Positions 6,197 through 7,713 of a DNA stretch of 7,713 nucleotides are shown here, piece by piece. Each line of letters begins with the position of its first letter. Within the stretch, counting starts at the first letter, position 1. The stretch lies in assembly GCA_030433055.1 (NCBI GenBank), contig JAUILJ010000363.1, forward strand, positions 1-7,713, in the 5' to 3' direction. Source of the stretch: Polyangia bacterium. Lineage in GTDB: Bacteria > Myxococcota_A > Polyangia > Polyangiales > Polyangiaceae. Under the pieces are notes generated by a model, which searched no databases, had not been told where the DNA came from, and saw nothing but the letters and a program-made list of their open reading frames with translations. The translations under genes were made by a program, and so were the position numbers.

Positions 6197-7713
6197 TCAG
6201 TCAAACGGCTTGGGTGCCAAGCCACGCGCGAGCAACACCCGATCGGCTGCGCGGATCCCCCGTTGTTGCGCTTCTTCGAACAGGGCCACCCCCGACAGGT
6301 CAGAGTGGGCGAAATGCACCCGCCCCACGGACTCGGCGGCCTTCTCCCGTGCGCCGCCCCAGATGAACCCGGGCCGTGGGCGCACCATCGCGTGGCCCCA
6401 GCGCCACACGTCGACGCGCTCCACACAGGCCTCGAAATCCACATGCGCGCGCGCCAGATCCGAGACGATGGCGTCCGTCAAGCCACGGTGATCCGCGGCG
6501 AGCAGGCGCTCTCGCGCCTGCTTCGGATCAGCATCGGTAAGCGGATGGTAGTAGGTCCACACGCTCGGACCGCGGTCGTGCAGTGTCTGGTGTGAGGCGA
6601 CGACGTAGCCGAGCGCCGGACTGTCATACAGCACGTTGTCCCACGCCAGCTCGAAGCCGCGGCTCTGCGGCCGGCGGCTCAAGTGGATGTTCGCGACCAT
6701 CCATACACCGTACGAGAACTCTGCGAGGTGGGCAGGCGATGCCTCCCGGAAAGGCCTCAAGATGCGTTGTACGATGAACTTCGGCAACGCCAGGATCGCG
6801 TGATCGGCGACGTAGCGCCGGAGGCCGCCCTCGGGAGAGTAGACACTCAGTTCCACAGTGTCCTCCTTGGGCACCACATCGGTCACGATGCGGCCCAGCT
6901 CCAGCCGCGGGCCGACGACATCCACCAAATGCCGGACCAAGCGTCCGTTGCCTTCCGGCCAGGTGATGAACGGCGCTGACTCTGCTCCGGGACTCGGCAC
7001 GCGGCTACAGAAGTAGAGCAACAGAGCCCACGCGCTGGTGTGCTCGAGCTCCAACCCATAATCATCCCGGCAGGCGTATTCGACGTACCAGCGCACCCGC
7101 GGCGAGGTGATTCCGAGGTCTTCCAGCCACTGCTTCCCGCTCTGCTTGTCGAGGGCTCTCACCTCCGGCGCGTCCGAGCAGCGGGTCATCGGCAAGTCGA
7201 ACGCGCGGCGTCCCCGAGCGTCACGAAACGCCACCCAGCGCGCCACCTGAGCTTCGAATAGCTTGAGTTGCCGCCAGTCTTCCTTGTTCGCTTCTGCCGC
7301 GGGGAACAGCCCCTCGTGCCACGCGCCAGCGATGAACAGGCGCTCCTCCGGCGCGCGGATCCGCATCTGCTCCAGGGCGCGGGGCGGAGCATCCACGTCG
7401 GGCTCCAGAACGTTCAGCTCGCTCAGTAGGCGATACAGGGCGGAGGTCTGGCGCCGAGGCACCGGTACGTAGTGCGCGCCCCACGGATGGGGCACCACGC
7501 CCTCTGTACCGTATGTCGACGTGCCGCCGGGTTGCGCTTCGACATCGAACACCACGTAGTCCGCGATGCCCTCTCGTTCGAGGCGCCAGGCAGCGGATAG
7601 TCCGCTGGGCCCGGCCCCCACGATGGCCACGCCAATCCGCGTGGCTTTGCCCCCAGCACGCTCGACCGTCGCGTCACGCAGGCGGTGGCCGAGCTGAAAG
7701 CGGGCGCCCTTAA
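6197..7713 (-). CDS. FAD-dependent oxidoreductase, amine-oxidase/protoporphyrinogen-oxidase fold, 5' end off window
   Basis: 504 complete residues are visible of a flavoprotein with a two-dinucleotide-binding-domain fold. Counting from the first complete codon (7711), the FAD phosphate loop is VAIVGAGPSGLSAAWRL (28-44), followed by an acidic residue in FDVEAQPGGTS (Asp56, then the GG turn). Near the C-terminus the HFAHSDLSGVALF segment and EEAQQRGIRAADRVL form the second flavin-contacting motif of amine-oxidase-type enzymes. The middle (about 100-400) would carry the substrate domain and is not diagnostic to me. GTG 7630 could start a minimal protein, but the frame stays open to the window edge and reads GARFQLGHRLRD before the Rossmann fold. 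I associate that lead-in with longer, possibly exported (Tat or lipoprotein) family members, so I treat the gene as partial. The substrate is unknown; amine, carotenoid or porphyrin-like substrates are all possible for this fold. The membrane-protein gene follows on the same strand after 78 bases. Confidence 0.87.
   Translation of the reverse strand, partial: KGARFQLGHRLRDATVERAGGKATRIGVAIVGAGPSGLSAAWRLEREGIADYVVFDVEAQPGGTSTYGTEGVVPHPWGAHYVPVPRRQTSALYRLLSELNVLEPDVDAPPRALEQMRIRAPEERLFIAGAWHEGLFPAAEANKEDWRQLKLFEAQVARWVAFRDARGRRAFDLPMTRCSDAPEVRALDKQSGKQWLEDLGITSPRVRWYVEYACRDDYGLELEHTSAWALLLYFCSRVPSPGAESAPFITWPEGNGRLVRHLVDVVGPRLELGRIVTDVVPKEDTVELSVYSPEGGLRRYVADHAILALPKFIVQRILRPFREASPAHLAEFSYGVWMVANIHLSRRPQSRGFELAWDNVLYDSPALGYVVASHQTLHDRGPSVWTYYHPLTDADPKQARERLLAADHRGLTDAIVSDLARAHVDFEACVERVDVWRWGHAMVRPRPGFIWGGAREKAAESVGRVHFAHSDLSGVALFEEAQQRGIRAADRVLLARGLAPKPFD

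Noticed and set aside
5411..6595. 394-codon + strand frame opposite the membrane-protein and oxidoreductase genes
   Set aside because: It is His/Pro/Arg-rich, has no recognisable domain, and is antisense to two better-supported genes.

Overview
The window is GC-rich and densely packed with genes, many of them with GTG/TTG starts and long arginine-rich shadow frames. Together with the family types (a HDDHIHMR-type murein endopeptidase, an acetoacetyl-CoA synthetase, a flavin oxidoreductase with a GHRLRD lead-in), this suggests a high-GC myxobacterium-like bacterium (Myxococcota). That placement is an inference from style and family memory, not from a marker gene. I see no tRNA, rRNA, CRISPR array, insertion sequence or phage gene.

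Layout. Left block, + strand: the 3' end of a penicillin-insensitive murein endopeptidase gene (to 446), then a beta-class adenine DNA methyltransferase (454-1344) whose GTG start has its Shine-Dalgarno across the endopeptidase stop codon, then an NADH pyrophosphatase / NAD-RNA decapping Nudix enzyme, NudC (1387-2256). This block meets a long - strand acetoacetyl-CoA synthetase gene (2266-4266) tail to tail, with only 9 bases between the stops. The synthetase gene diverges from a + strand RimJ/RimL-type N-acetyltransferase gene (4349-4900) across an 82-base intergenic region. The acetyltransferase gene in turn converges, with a 30-base gap, on a - strand pair. That pair is an FAD-dependent amine-oxidase-fold oxidoreductase (6197 to beyond the right edge) and, 78 bases downstream, a polytopic membrane protein of unknown function (4931-6118).

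How they fit together. Most genes are housekeeping or metabolic: wall remodelling, DNA methylation, nucleotide/NAD-cap cleanup, ketone-body or polyhydroxybutyrate-derived acetoacetate activation, and protein N-terminal acetylation. The least explained part is the right-hand pair. The membrane protein carries histidines and acidic/aromatic residues in or at the edge of its predicted membrane helices, and its gene follows a flavoprotein gene on the same strand. A joint membrane redox or lipid-modifying function is a reasonable hypothesis, but nothing in the sequence proves it.
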